In this document: positions 24,506 to 34,352 of the stretch, piece after piece
How positions within the stretch are numbered: position 1 is the stretch's first letter
Layout of the letters: the number at the start of each line of letters is the position of its first letter
Source of the DNA: Kitasatospora kifunensis
GTDB taxonomy: Bacteria > Actinomycetota > Actinomycetes > Streptomycetales > Streptomycetaceae
Reading direction: 5' to 3'
DNA length: 64,000 nucleotides
Assembly: GCF_014203855.1 (NCBI RefSeq)
Contig: NZ_JACHJV010000001.1
Span: 2,790,001 to 2,854,000, forward strand
Position numbers and translations under genes: made by a program
The notes under the pieces: generated by a model
Database searches by the model: none
What the model was told of the DNA's origin: nothing
The model's input: the letters and a program-made list of their open reading frames with translations, nothing else

Positions 24506-27500
24506 GCAGCTGGGCCCGGTGTCCGTCGGTGTTGAGGTGGTGCACCAGGAGCAGGCGAGCCTCCTCGGCCGTCGCCCGGCGCACCTCCAGCAGGGTGCCG
24601 GGGGTTTCGGGCTGGACGACGGCGCTCGATCCGTCCAGGCCGGCCCGGATGTCCAGGGCCGGGTGCAGCGGGTCGACCAGCAGGCTCGGTCGGCCGGCGG
24701 CGAAGCCGATCGAGGAGAGCGCGTGCGCCGGGTCCGGCGCACCGCCTACCGAACTGGTCCAGATGGCGTAGCGGAGCCGGCCGTTGGCCGGCGAGAACCT
24801 AGGCAGCGCGGAGATCCGGATCGGCAGGACGACGGTGTCGCTGTCCAGCAGATCGGTGTCGGTATCACCCCAACGGGCGTTCAACGGTTGGACGTCGAGC
24901 TGCGCTCCGGTGCGGGCGTCCAGCAGCCGGGCCACCAGGACGTCGCTGCCGGGCAGCCGGTCGGCCACCACCAGCGCGTCCGGCACGCCGTCGCCGTCGG
25001 TGTCGAGAACGGCCCGCACGGCCGTGGCCGACACCGGAGTGACGGCCGGGGCCCAGGCGGTGGCGGCCAGGTAGAGCCTGGCATCGGCGGCCGGCACGGT
25101 GGGCGCGTCGCTGGCAGCGCCGACCGCCCGCAGGTCGGCCGAGCGCTCCGGGTCCTCGGCCGCGCAGCGGGCGCCGTCCTGGCTGTGGTCGGGGCGCTCG
25201 ACGCTGCCCGGTGCCTCGATGCGGCCACCGGAACCCTGCCCGGGGGCCGGGCAGTCGGGCCACCGCTCGCCCTCGCCGCCGAGCGCGAAGGCGCTGATCA
25301 GCGAGGCCGCCCCCGCGCTGGTCCAGGCGGCGCTACCGGTGACGGCGAGCCTGGTCACCATCGGCCCGGCGAGCCCCGTCTGGCCTGGCTGGGCAGCCTG
25401 ACCCGGTTGAGCGGCCTGGGCGGCCTGGGTCATCGGCGCGGTCACGCCGATGGCCGTCGCGGTGAGCTCCGAGGCGGCGCGCGGGGCGGCGAAGAGCGGC
25501 ACCCGCAGCGTGGGCGGGCCCGCCGCGCTCGGGATGAGCAGCAGGCGCCCGGACAGCTCGCCCCGGAAGGCGCGGGCCCGCCCGCCCTGGGTGAGCGTGA
25601 GGGTGGGATCGGGCGTCCGGTCGACCGGCCCTGGGACGCTCAGCGTGACCCGGACCAGGGCACTCTCCCCCGGCGCCACCGTCAACCGACTCGGCGTCAG
25701 CTCGAATCGTGCGCCTGGCACTTCGGTGGCCGACTGGTAGTCCGTGCGGTAGGTGACCGGTGCGCCGGACAGGTTGTGCACCGTGATCTCGCGGGTGAGC
25801 GCGAGCCGCCCGGTCACCGGGACCGGGCCGAAGGAGAGGCCGACCTGCCCGGCGTCCCCTGCCGCGTAGGCCACGGCGGGGGTGGCGACGGCCAGATCGG
25901 CGCGCACCCGCCCCGCACCGGCGCGCTCGGGGCCGAGCAGCGGGCCGGTGCGACCGTCCACCGCCCGCAGGTCGGTGGCGGTGTTCATCAGCGCGGCCTT
26001 GACCTCGGTCACGCTCCAGTCGGGGTGGGCGGCGCGGACCAGCGCGGCGATCCCCGCGATGTGCGGGGCGGCCATCGAGGTGCCGTCCTCCCGGGTGCCC
26101 TGGCTGCCGGTGCCGACCTTGGCGGACCAGATGGTCTCGCCGGGCGCCGCCAGGTCGGGCTTGACCACGCCCGCCTCACCGATGCCGCGCGAGCTGAAGC
26201 CGGTGAGCGTGTCGACCCGTTCGGGCTGCTCCTGGCCCACCGCGCCGTGCAGCGCGTTGCCGACAGTGGCGAGCTGGACGGTGACCGTACCGCCAGCGGC
26301 CGGCTGGCCGCCTGCCGGGCCTGTGGCCTGGCGCAGCCGGTCGCCGTCCGCCCTGGCCAGCAGTGCGGCCGGGATCCGCTCGTCGCCACTGATCTCGTCC
26401 AGCCGACCGTCCGCGCCGGGGTCGGGGGACCCGGCGCCGGCCAGCAGCGCGCCGACCGCGCCCGCGTCGGCGGCGTGGTCGGCGCGCGGGGTCGAGCCGC
26501 AGGCCCGGTTGGTGTCGGCCAAGGCCCAGTCGAGCAGCACGATCTTGCCGCGCAGCCGGGCCGCGTCGGCCGGGTCGAAGGGGGTGCAGCCGTCCAGGTC
26601 GGCGGCGGGCCGCACCACCGCGGCGGTCACCTCCGCGCTGCCCCAGGCGGCGTAGCGGGCGCTCCAGTGCGCGGGCAGCACCCCGGCCAGCGCGGCCGGG
26701 GCGAGCACCCGCACGCCGTCCGCGTCCCCGTGGCCGCCGACCGAGGCGGCCACGGCGATGGCCCGGCCTGCCACTCCCGGGCTGCCGCCGATGCCGTAGA
26801 CGTCGCCGTCGTTGCCGGCCGAGGCGACCACCACGGTGCCGGCCTCGGCGAGCCGGTCGGCGGCCAGCGCGTCGGCGTCGCCGGGGTCGCCGAAGCCGCT
26901 GCCGAGCGAGAGGTTGACCACGTCCAGGTGGTCGCCGAGGTCGCCGTCCTGGTTCGGGTCGGCGGCCAGGTCGAGGGCGTGCGCCAGCTGGTCGGTGGAG
27001 CCCTGGCAGCCGAAGACCTTGATCGCGTAGAGGGTGGCGCCGGGCGCGGCGCCGGGGCCGACCCTGAAGGCCGCCGGGTCCAGACCGGGGCGGTAGGGGC
27101 CGCGGTAGGTGTGGCCCTGGGCATCGACGCCGTAGCCGGCCACGGTGCCGGCCACATGGGTGCCGTGGCCGTTGCGCACGCAGTCCAGCGGATTGGGGTC
27201 GGGGTGCGGCACGGGCTGGTAGTCGGCGGCTCCCGGATCGGGGTTGTAGTCGTCACCGACCAGATCCTGACCACCCGTCACCTTGGCGTTGGGGAAGAGT
27301 GCGGCGGGCGCGGGCTTGGCGGCGTCGACCGCGCGGTAGGCGGCCTCCGTCCCGGGACCGCCGAAGTCGGCGTGGGTGTAGTCGATGCCGCTGTCGATGA
27401 TGCCGATCCGCATCCCCTGCCCGGTGTTTCCCGGCACCCCGGCCCAGACGGCCGGCGCTCCGGTGAGCGGGACGGAGTGCGCGTTGGAGCGTTGCTTGGG

Positions 27501-27998
27501 CGCGATCGGGTGCGCCGCCCGGACGCCGGGCAGCGCGCGCAGCGCCGCGAGCCGTGCCACCGGAGCGTTGACGGCCAGGCCGGTGAAGAGGGTCTGGGTG
27601 CGGTAGAGCACCCGGACGTCCGGACCGATCGCGTGTTCCAGGCCGGCCAGGGCCGCCTCGGCCCGCAGCCGGGCGCCTCGCCCCGCCTCGGCCGCCGCCT
27701 GGCGCGTCTGCGCCGCGGAGCGCTGCTCGCGTCGGGCGCCCTCGGCCGCCCGACGCCAGGCGGGGGCGGCGGGCTCGGTGTCCAGTTCGAGCAGCACCGA
27801 CTGCCTGACCCCGCCCGCGGCCCCGCCCTGCTCGACCGCCAGACCGGTGGGCGGCACGGCGGCGAGCGCCAGCGGGCCGGCCAGCAGGGCCAGCGTCAGC
27901 AGCAGTCGGGGCAGCCGGCGGCGGGGTGAGCGGTGCCGGTGATGAGGACGGGGGCGGGATCGCGAGGAGCGGGGGCGGAGCGGTCGGATACGCACCAC
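24486..27998 (-). CDS. secreted subtilisin-like serine protease (S8 family)
   Basis: 1170 residues. The N-terminus has an Arg/His-rich stretch then LLLTLALLAGPLALAAVPPT, a signal peptide (about residues 30-52). An I9-like propeptide follows. The catalytic triad is clear: Asp in IGIIDSGIDYTHADFGG near residue 200, His in GHGTHVAGTVAGYG near 278, Ser in GTSMAAPHIAGIAALV near 641. Between His and Ser lies a long insert (about 450-590) with a PA-type domain pattern. C-terminal regions of about 450 residues look like Fn3-type and beta-rich modules. The size and plan match the large cell-envelope subtilases of streptomycetes. It probably degrades extracellular protein. The GTG start at 27998 has only a weak ribosome site. 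Confidence 0.9.
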   Translation of the reverse strand: MVRIRPLRPRSSRSRPRPHHRHRSPRRRLPRLLLTLALLAGPLALAAVPPTGLAVEQGGAAGGVRQSVLLELDTEPAAPAWRRAAEGARREQRSAAQTRQAAAEAGRGARLRAEAALAGLEHAIGPDVRVLYRTQTLFTGLAVNAPVARLAALRALPGVRAAHPIAPKQRSNAHSVPLTGAPAVWAGVPGNTGQGMRIGIIDSGIDYTHADFGGPGTEAAYRAVDAAKPAPAALFPNAKVTGGQDLVGDDYNPDPGAADYQPVPHPDPNPLDCVRNGHGTHVAGTVAGYGVDAQGHTYRGPYRPGLDPAAFRVGPGAAPGATLYAIKVFGCQGSTDQLAHALDLAADPNQDGDLGDHLDVVNLSLGSGFGDPGDADALAADRLAEAGTVVVASAGNDGDVYGIGGSPGVAGRAIAVAASVGGHGDADGVRVLAPAALAGVLPAHWSARYAAWGSAEVTAAVVRPAADLDGCTPFDPADAARLRGKIVLLDWALADTNRACGSTPRADHAADAGAVGALLAGAGSPDPGADGRLDEISGDERIPAALLARADGDRLRQATGPAGGQPAAGGTVTVQLATVGNALHGAVGQEQPERVDTLTGFSSRGIGEAGVVKPDLAAPGETIWSAKVGTGSQGTREDGTSMAAPHIAGIAALVRAAHPDWSVTEVKAALMNTATDLRAVDGRTGPLLGPERAGAGRVRADLAVATPAVAYAAGDAGQVGLSFGPVPVTGRLALTREITVHNLSGAPVTYRTDYQSATEVPGARFELTPSRLTVAPGESALVRVTLSVPGPVDRTPDPTLTLTQGGRARAFRGELSGRLLLIPSAAGPPTLRVPLFAAPRAASELTATAIGVTAPMTQAAQAAQPGQAAQPGQTGLAGPMVTRLAVTGSAAWTSAGAASLISAFALGGEGERWPDCPAPGQGSGGRIEAPGSVERPDHSQDGARCAAEDPERSADLRAVGAASDAPTVPAADARLYLAATAWAPAVTPVSATAVRAVLDTDGDGVPDALVVADRLPGSDVLVARLLDARTGAQLDVQPLNARWGDTDTDLLDSDTVVLPIRISALPRFSPANGRLRYAIWTSSVGGAPDPAHALSSIGFAAGRPSLLVDPLHPALDIRAGLDGSSAVVQPETPGTLLEVRRATAEEARLLLVHHLNTDGHRAQLLTLPAG

Positions 27999-28080
27999 CC
28001 CAGGATCACGGCTGCCCCAGGCCCCGTCCCGAATACTGACGCAGCGTCAGGCGAATGGCGCAACGCTCGGCGGATCCGCG

Positions 28081-28293
28081 TCAGTGGCCGGTCGCCCCGC
28101 CGTTGTCGCGGCGGTCGAGCGCGCGCTGCAGTGCGGCGGCGGCCGGCCCGATCTCCCGACCGAAGGCGGTCGGCGCGGGCGGGCCCGCGTGGCGGCGGCG
28201 ACGGCGGGGTGCAGTCGCCGTGGCGTGAGCGGTGACGAGAGCGGTGGCGGCACTCTGGTCGCGGTGGTCGACCAGCTCTGCGGTGGAGGGCAT
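28081..28293 (-). CDS. small basic protein, function unknown
   Basis: 70 residues from the ATG at 28293, six bases after AAGGAG, a textbook ribosome site that decides against the longer frame to 28368. The sequence MPSTAELVDHRDQSAATALV is followed by a cluster of five arginines (PRRRRRHAG) and a predicted helix GPAAAALQRALDRRDN. No signal peptide or TM segment. It stands alone between serA and the protease gene. Upstream at 28488-28506 is a CTAG-containing palindrome that may control it. I do not recognise the family. Confidence 0.5.
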   Translation of the reverse strand: MPSTAELVDHRDQSAATALVTAHATATAPRRRRRHAGPPAPTAFGREIGPAAAALQRALDRRDNGGATGH

Positions 28294-28487
28294 ACCGGGC
28301 TCCTTGGTCCAGAAGACGCCATGGGCGTGGCAAGCGGGGAGGAGGGGGGTACGCCTGGCGGGGATCACCCGCCACGCTGCGTACGACGCACCCGGAACCT
28401 CGCGCGCCGGGCGAGTTGGTGGGGCCCTGGCGGGGGTGACCGGGTGGTCATTTCACGGTACGCCGACACCAAGCCGATGTCTGCACA

Positions 28488-28506
28488 ACTAGTTGGATTT
28501 CCTAGT
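28488..28506. promoter_or_regulatory. ACTAG-N9-CTAGT palindrome
   Basis: ACTAG (28488-28492) and CTAGT (28502-28506) frame a 9-nt spacer. CTAG is rare in streptomycete DNA, and two copies in perfect dyad symmetry upstream of a gene suggest an operator. The regulator is not identified. Confidence 0.35.
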
Positions 28507-28563
28507 ATCTGAGACGCGCCTCACTCGACGGGCCCAACCGGCCTGACCTGGCCCAGAATGCGC

Positions 28564-28596
28564 GCAGCCCCGGACCGTAGAGCGGCCCGGGGCTGC
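28564..28596 (-). terminator. terminator of serA
   Basis: A perfect 10-bp inverted repeat (28564-28573 with 28587-28596, 13-nt loop) lies 27 nt past the serA stop on the minus strand. Confidence 0.65.
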
Positions 28597-28623
28597 GGAA
28601 CTGACGAAGCGTCAGACTCGGTC

Positions 28624-30240
28624 TCAGCCGAGATCGACCCCGCGGGCGAACTTGGCGCCCACCTCGGTGGCGATCTCGGTCAGCACCTCCTGCGGGATCT
28701 CGGAGTCGACCGTGATCGAGGCCAGCGCGTCCTTGGTCTCGCCGTCCCGGGCCACCTGCATGCCGGCGATGTTGATGCCCGCGTCGCCGAGGATCCGGCC
28801 CAGGGTGCCGACCACGCCGGGGCGGTCCTCGTACTTGAAGAAGGCCATGTGGTCGGTGAGCGCCACATCCACCTCGAAGGCGTCCACGCCGACGATCTTC
28901 TGCTGCTGCTTGGGGCCGGAGAGCGTACCGGAGATGGCGATCTCGGTGCCGTCCGCCAGGGTGCCGCGCACGGTGATCACGTTGCGGTGCTCGGGGCTCT
29001 CGCTGCTGGTGGTCAGCCGCACCTCGACGCCGCGCTCCTGGGCGAACAGCGGGGCGTTGACGTAGGACACCGTCTCGGCCACCACGTCCTCGAAGACGCC
29101 CTTGAGGGCGGAGAGTTCGAGCACCTTGACGTCGTGCTGGGTGATCTCGCCGCGGACCTCGACGTCGAGCCGCACGGCCACCTCGCCGGCCAGCGCGGTG
29201 AAGATCCGACCGAGCTTCTCGGCCAGCGGGAGCCCGGGGCGCACGTCCTCGGCGATCACGCCGCCCTGCACGTTGACCGCGTCCGGCACCAGCTCGCCGG
29301 CCAGCGCGAGGCGCACCGACTTGGCGACCGCGATGCCGGCCTTCTCCTGCGCCTCGTCGGTGGAGGCGCCCAGGTGCGGGGTGGCCACCACGTTGTCGAA
29401 GGTGAAGAGCGGGGAGTCGGTGCACGGCTCCTTGGCGTAGACGTCGAGGCCGGCGCCGGCCACCCGGCCGTCCCTGAGGGCGGCGGCGAGCGCGGCCTCG
29501 TCCACGATGCCGCCGCGGGCGGCGTTGACGATCCGCACGCTCGGCTTGACCTTGTGCAGCGCGTCGTCGCCGATCAGGCCGATCGTCTCGGGGGTCTTGG
29601 GCAGGTGCACGGTGATGAAGTCGGAGACCTCGAGCAGCTCGTCCAGCGAGAGCAGCTTGACGCCCATCTGGGCCGCGCGGGCGGCCTGGATGTAGGGGTC
29701 GTAGGCGACGATCTTCATGCCGAAGGCGGACATCCGCTGGGCGACCAGCACGCCGATCCGGCCCAGGCCCACCACGCCGAGGATCTTCTCGGAGAGCTCG
29801 ACGCCGGTGTACTTGTTGCGCTTCCACTCACCGGCCTTGAGCGCGGAGTTGGCGGGCGCGATGTTGCGGGCCACCGAGATCAGCAGGCCGCAGGCGAGCT
29901 CGGCGGCGGTGACGATGTTGGAGGTCGGCGCGTTCACGACCATCACGCCGGCCTTGGTGGCGGCGGCGACGTCGACGTTGTCCAGGCCCACGCCGGCCCG
30001 GGCGACCACGCGCAGCTTCTTCGCCACGGCCAGCGCCTCGGCGTCGATCCGGGTGGCCGAGCGGATCAGGATGGCGTCCACATCCGTGATCGCGTTCAGC
30101 AGTTCGGTGCGGTCGGCTCCGTCGCAGTGGCGGATCTCGAAGTCCGGGCCCAGGGCGTCGACGGTGGCGGGAGACAGCTCTTCGGCGATCAGTACGACAG
30201 CGCCCTGAGAGGTCACGGCCTTGGATGTCACAGTGCTCAC
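28624..30240 (-). CDS. serA: D-3-phosphoglycerate dehydrogenase
   Basis: 538 residues, long type with an extra intervening domain and a C-terminal ACT domain. It catalyses the first step of serine synthesis, oxidation of 3-phosphoglycerate with NAD+. Motifs: GLGRIGVLVAQRM (nucleotide loop, near residue 157), ARGGIVDEAAL, and TPHLGAST with the catalytic histidine near 285. The last 75 residues (DRPGVVGTLGRILGDAGINI) form the ACT domain, the usual serine-sensing site. The GTG start has AAGGA about a dozen bases upstream. It lies downstream of ilvC on the same strand behind a strong terminator, so it is probably transcribed separately. Confidence 0.96.
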   Translation of the reverse strand: MSTVTSKAVTSQGAVVLIAEELSPATVDALGPDFEIRHCDGADRTELLNAITDVDAILIRSATRIDAEALAVAKKLRVVARAGVGLDNVDVAAATKAGVMVVNAPTSNIVTAAELACGLLISVARNIAPANSALKAGEWKRNKYTGVELSEKILGVVGLGRIGVLVAQRMSAFGMKIVAYDPYIQAARAAQMGVKLLSLDELLEVSDFITVHLPKTPETIGLIGDDALHKVKPSVRIVNAARGGIVDEAALAAALRDGRVAGAGLDVYAKEPCTDSPLFTFDNVVATPHLGASTDEAQEKAGIAVAKSVRLALAGELVPDAVNVQGGVIAEDVRPGLPLAEKLGRIFTALAGEVAVRLDVEVRGEITQHDVKVLELSALKGVFEDVVAETVSYVNAPLFAQERGVEVRLTTSSESPEHRNVITVRGTLADGTEIAISGTLSGPKQQQKIVGVDAFEVDVALTDHMAFFKYEDRPGVVGTLGRILGDAGINIAGMQVARDGETKDALASITVDSEIPQEVLTEIATEVGAKFARGVDLG

Positions 30241-30456
30241 GACAGTTGGTCCTTACTGTCCGGTACTCCCCCGCTCACGGTCACGTGGGTGGCGTGGCCG
30301 GCGCAGCGCTCCGGCGGGCGTGGGGATGGTGGCATGCCGCGTAGGTAGACGCACGACGCTGTGGGCCTGACGCGCACTCGGAAGTCTATCGGCGGGCTGG
30401 GGCTTTGCCTGTGCCCGTGCGGCGAAATCACCCGCACGTGACCAGACGCGGTGTAC

Positions 30457-30502
30457 AGCGGGGGGCAGGCCCGTCGATGACCGCCCGGACCTGCCCCCCG
30501 CT
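30457..30502 (-). terminator. terminator of the ilvB-ilvN-ilvC operon
   Basis: A perfect 13-bp inverted repeat (30457-30469 with 30490-30502, 20-nt loop) starts 17 nt beyond the ilvC stop on the minus strand. Confidence 0.75.
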
Positions 30503-30519
30503 GCTCACCGACCGGCCGG

Positions 30520-31581
<1,062 letters not shown>

Positions 31582-31639
31582 TCAGGGGGTGGCGCTCAGT
31601 TGGTGAGACAGCAGCAGCGGCCGCTCCGGGTGGGGAGGG

Positions 31640-32164
31640 TCAGGCGCTGCGGTCCAGGGCGCGCAGCGAGCGGTCGGTGATCGACCGGGCACCGCGCCCG
31701 ATCGCCACCAGGCCCGACTGCACGAGCTCCTTGATGCCGTACGGTTCCAGCATCCGCAGCATCGCCTCCAGCTTGTCCGAGCTGCCGGTGGCCTCGATGG
31801 TGACGGCGTCCGGCGACACGTCCACGGTCTTGGCGCGGAAGAGCTGCACGATCTCGACGACCTGGGACCGGGTCTCGTTGTCGGCCCGGACCTTGACCAG
31901 GACCAGTTCCCGCTGGATCGCAGCGGACTGGTCGAGTTCGACGATCTTTATCACGTTGACCAGCTTGTTGAGCTGCTTGGTGACCTGCTCGAGCGGCAGG
32001 TCCTCGACGTTGACCACGATGGTCATCCGGGAGATGTCCGGATGCTCGGTCGGGCCGACGGCGAGGGAGTCGATGTTGAAGCCCCGACGGGAGAACAGGG
32101 CGGCCACGCGGGCGAGCGCGCCGGGCTTGTTCTCGACCAGGACGGAGAGGGTGTGCTTGGACAT
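31640..32164 (-). CDS. ilvN: acetolactate synthase small (regulatory) subunit
   Basis: 174 residues with an N-terminal ACT domain (SVLVENKPGALARVAALFSRRGF, residues 6-28) and the usual C-terminal ALS_ss domain. It binds valine and related feedback inhibitors and activates IlvB. It lies 24 nt downstream of ilvB and before ilvC, the standard operon order in actinobacteria. Length and motifs are normal. Confidence 0.96.
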   Translation of the reverse strand: MSKHTLSVLVENKPGALARVAALFSRRGFNIDSLAVGPTEHPDISRMTIVVNVEDLPLEQVTKQLNKLVNVIKIVELDQSAAIQRELVLVKVRADNETRSQVVEIVQLFRAKTVDVSPDAVTIEATGSSDKLEAMLRMLEPYGIKELVQSGLVAIGRGARSITDRSLRALDRSA

Positions 32165-32188
32165 GGTCTCTGATTCCTAGTTCGAGGT

Positions 32189-34042
32189 TCAGTCGAGGTC
32201 GTCGCCGAAGTCGGGGCGCACGCCCCGGGCGAAGAGGATCTCGTCGTTGCTGGTGCCGGCCGCCACCATCGGCCAGACCATGGCGTCCTGGTGGACGATG
32301 AAGTCGATCACCACCGGGCGGTCGTTGATCTCCATCGCCTGCTTGATCACCGCGTCCAGCTCCTCGGGGCGCTCGCAGCGCAGGCCCACGCAGCCCATCG
32401 CCTCGGCCAGCAGCACGAAGTCGGGGATCCGGGTGCCCTGCGGCGGCGGGGCGACCCCGTCGTGCTCGGGGCCGGCGTGCAGCACGGTGTTGGAGTAGCG
32501 CTGGTTGTAGAAGAGGGTCTGCCACTGGCGGACCATGCCGAGCGAACCGTTGTTGATCACGGCCACCTTGATCGGCAGGTTGTTCAGCGCGCAGGTGACC
32601 AGTTCCTGATTGGTCATCTGGAAGCAGCCGTCGCCGTCGATGGCCCAGACCGCGGCCTGAGGCCTGCCCGCCTTGGCGCCCATCGCGGCCGGGACCGCGT
32701 AGCCCATGGTGCCCGCGCCACCGGAGTTGAGCCAGCTGGCCGGCTTCTCGTAGCTGATGAACTGCGAGGCCCACATCTGGTGTTGGCCGACACCGGCGGC
32801 GTAGATCGCCTCGGGACCGACCAGCCGGCCGATCCGCTCGATCACCTGCTGCGGCGACAACTCGCCTGCCGGGGCTGGCTCGTAGCCCAGCGGGTAGGTC
32901 TTCTTCCACTCGTTGAGCTTGACCCACCAGTCGCTGTAGTCGCCCTTGCGGCCGGCCTCGTGCTCGGCCTGGACGGCGACGATCAGGTCGGCCAGCACCT
33001 CGCGGGCATCGCCCACGATCGGCACGTCGGCCGGGCGGTTCTTGCCGATCTCGGCCGGGTCGATGTCGGCGTGCACCACCTTGGCGTACGGCGCGAAGCT
33101 GTCCAGCTTGCCGGTGACCCGGTCGTCGAACCGGGCGCCGAGGGTGAAGAGCAGGTCGGCCTTCTGCAGCGCGGTGACCGCGGGGACGCTGCCGTGCATG
33201 CCGGGCATGCCCAGGTGCTGCGGGTGGCTGTCCGGGAAGGCGCCCAGCGCCATCAGCGTGGTGACCACCGGGGCACCGGTCAGCTCGGCCAGGATCCGCA
33301 GCTCGGCGGTGGCGTTCGCCTTGAGCACGCCGCCGCCCACGTAGAGGACCGGCTTCTTGGCCGCGACCAGCAGCTTGGCGGCCTCGCGGATCTGCTTGGC
33401 GTGCGGCTTGGTGACCGGGCGGTAGCCCGGCAGCGCCAGCTCGACCGGCCAGCGGAAGGTGGTGGTGGCCTGCAGCGCGTCCTTGGCGATGTCGACCAGC
33501 ACCGGCCCCGGGCGCCCGGTGGCGGCGATGTGGAAGGCCTCGGCGATCACCTGCGGGATCTCCGCCGGGTCGGTGACCAGGAAGTTGTGCTTGGTGATCG
33601 GCATCGTGATGCCGCAGATGTCCGCCTCCTGGAAGGCGTCGGTGCCGATCGCCTTGGAGGCGACCTGACCGGTGATCGCGACCAGCGGCACCGAGTCCAT
33701 GTAGGCGTCGGCGATCGGGGTGACCAGGTTGGTCGCGCCCGGGCCCGAGGTCGCCATGCAGACGCCCACCTTGCCGGTGGCCTGCGCGTATCCGGTGGCC
33801 GCGTGCCCCGCGCCCTGCTCGTGGCGGACCAGGATGTGCCGGACCTTGACCGAGTCCATCAGCGGGTCGTACGCCGGCAGGATCGCACCGCCCGGAATAC
33901 CGAAGACCGTTTCCGCACCAACCGCCTCGAGTGAGCGGATGAGCGACTGCGCGCCGGTCATCGTCTCGACGACCGCGGGAGCCTCCGGGGACGGCCCGCC
34001 CTGCTGGTCCCCTCGGCGGGGGGATGCCGTGTGCTCAGTCAT
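32189..34042 (-). CDS. ilvB: acetolactate synthase large (catalytic) subunit
   Basis: 617 residues, thiamine diphosphate enzyme joining pyruvate with pyruvate or 2-oxobutyrate. The catalytic glutamate is in [19 protein letters not shown] (near residue 75) and the ThDP motif runs from [12 protein letters not shown] to [12 protein letters not shown] (near 465-495). The first 25 residues are a variable Ser/Pro/Gly-rich extension. It is preceded by an attenuator with a leader peptide (34319-34278), and it uses 2-oxobutyrate made through cimA for isoleucine. First structural gene of the ilvBNC operon. Confidence 0.97.
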   Translation of the reverse strand: MTEHTASPRRGDQQGGPSPEAPAVVETMTGAQSLIRSLEAVGAETVFGIPGGAILPAYDPLMDSVKVRHILVRHEQGAGHAATGYAQATGKVGVCMATSGPGATNLVTPIADAYMDSVPLVAITGQVASKAIGTDAFQEADICGITMPITKHNFLVTDPAEIPQVIAEAFHIAATGRPGPVLVDIAKDALQATTTFRWPVELALPGYRPVTKPHAKQIREAAKLLVAAKKPVLYVGGGVLKANATAELRILAELTGAPVVTTLMALGAFPDSHPQHLGMPGMHGSVPAVTALQKADLLFTLGARFDDRVTGKLDSFAPYAKVVHADIDPAEIGKNRPADVPIVGDAREVLADLIVAVQAEHEAGRKGDYSDWWVKLNEWKKTYPLGYEPAPAGELSPQQVIERIGRLVGPEAIYAAGVGQHQMWASQFISYEKPASWLNSGGAGTMGYAVPAAMGAKAGRPQAAVWAIDGDGCFQMTNQELVTCALNNLPIKVAVINNGSLGMVRQWQTLFYNQRYSNTVLHAGPEHDGVAPPPQGTRIPDFVLLAEAMGCVGLRCERPEELDAVIKQAMEINDRPVVIDFIVHQDAMVWPMVAAGTSNDEILFARGVRPDFGDDLD

Positions 34043-34203
34043 CTGCCTGTCTCTTCTCGGGATCGGCCGGCCCTGGCGGGCTCCGCCGGGGCGCTACGCT
34101 GCTCCGCCGGCGAGGGTCCGGTAGCCGGATGCCCGTCCGTTTCGTCCGGTATTCGGGGTGACGGACCGGCGGTACATCGGTGTTCCAACAGTGCGATTGC
34201 AAC

Positions 34204-34319
34204 AAAAAACCCCTCGTGCCCAGGGCAAGCGAGGGGTGGCGCGTCGGCTAGTGACGAGTCCGGACAGGATCCGGAGCTCAGCCGACGCGCCCGCCAAGTA
34301 CGAGAATTCGGGTGGTCAT
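34204..34319 (-). promoter_or_regulatory. branched-chain amino acid attenuator of ilvB
   Basis: Minus strand order: leader peptide (34319-34278); a 12-bp perfect pairing between 34291-34280 (inside the leader end) and 34249-34238; then the terminator stem 34236-34230 with 34216-34210 (CCCCTCG/CGAGGGG, extended inward by TGCC/GGCA) and a run of six Ts. The ilvB ATG is about 160 nt further on. This matches the leader attenuation predicted for actinobacterial ilvB operons; the direction of control is as in other leader-peptide attenuators. Confidence 0.8.
34278..34319 (-). CDS. ilvB leader peptide
   Basis: ATG then TTRILVLGGRVG and TGA, 13 codons. Ile-Leu-Val-Leu occur consecutively, the hallmark of the actinobacterial ilvB leader. 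The isoleucine codon is ATT and one leucine codon is CTT, both rare here. AAGG lies about nine bases before the ATG. The leader begins only 33 nt after the stop codon of the upstream GGDEF-EAL gene. Confidence 0.8.
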   Translation of the reverse strand: MTTRILVLGGRVG

Positions 34320-34352
34320 GGCACCGACCTTGCTCCTCGGCGCGGGCCGATG

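Larger units (their letters stand above)
28294..28623 (-). promoter_or_regulatory. region between serA and the small basic protein gene
   Basis: 330 bases with no convincing gene. It contains the serA terminator (28564-28596), the ACTAG/CTAGT palindrome (28488-28506) and, between 28440 and 28490, a moderately AT-rich stretch that may hold the promoter of the small gene. Confidence 0.4.

Noticed and set aside
30237..30437. Possible 66-codon leader ORF ending at the serA start
   Set aside because: No enrichment for Ser or Gly codons of a leader type, no ribosome site and no following attenuator; overlap with the serA GTG is probably chance.
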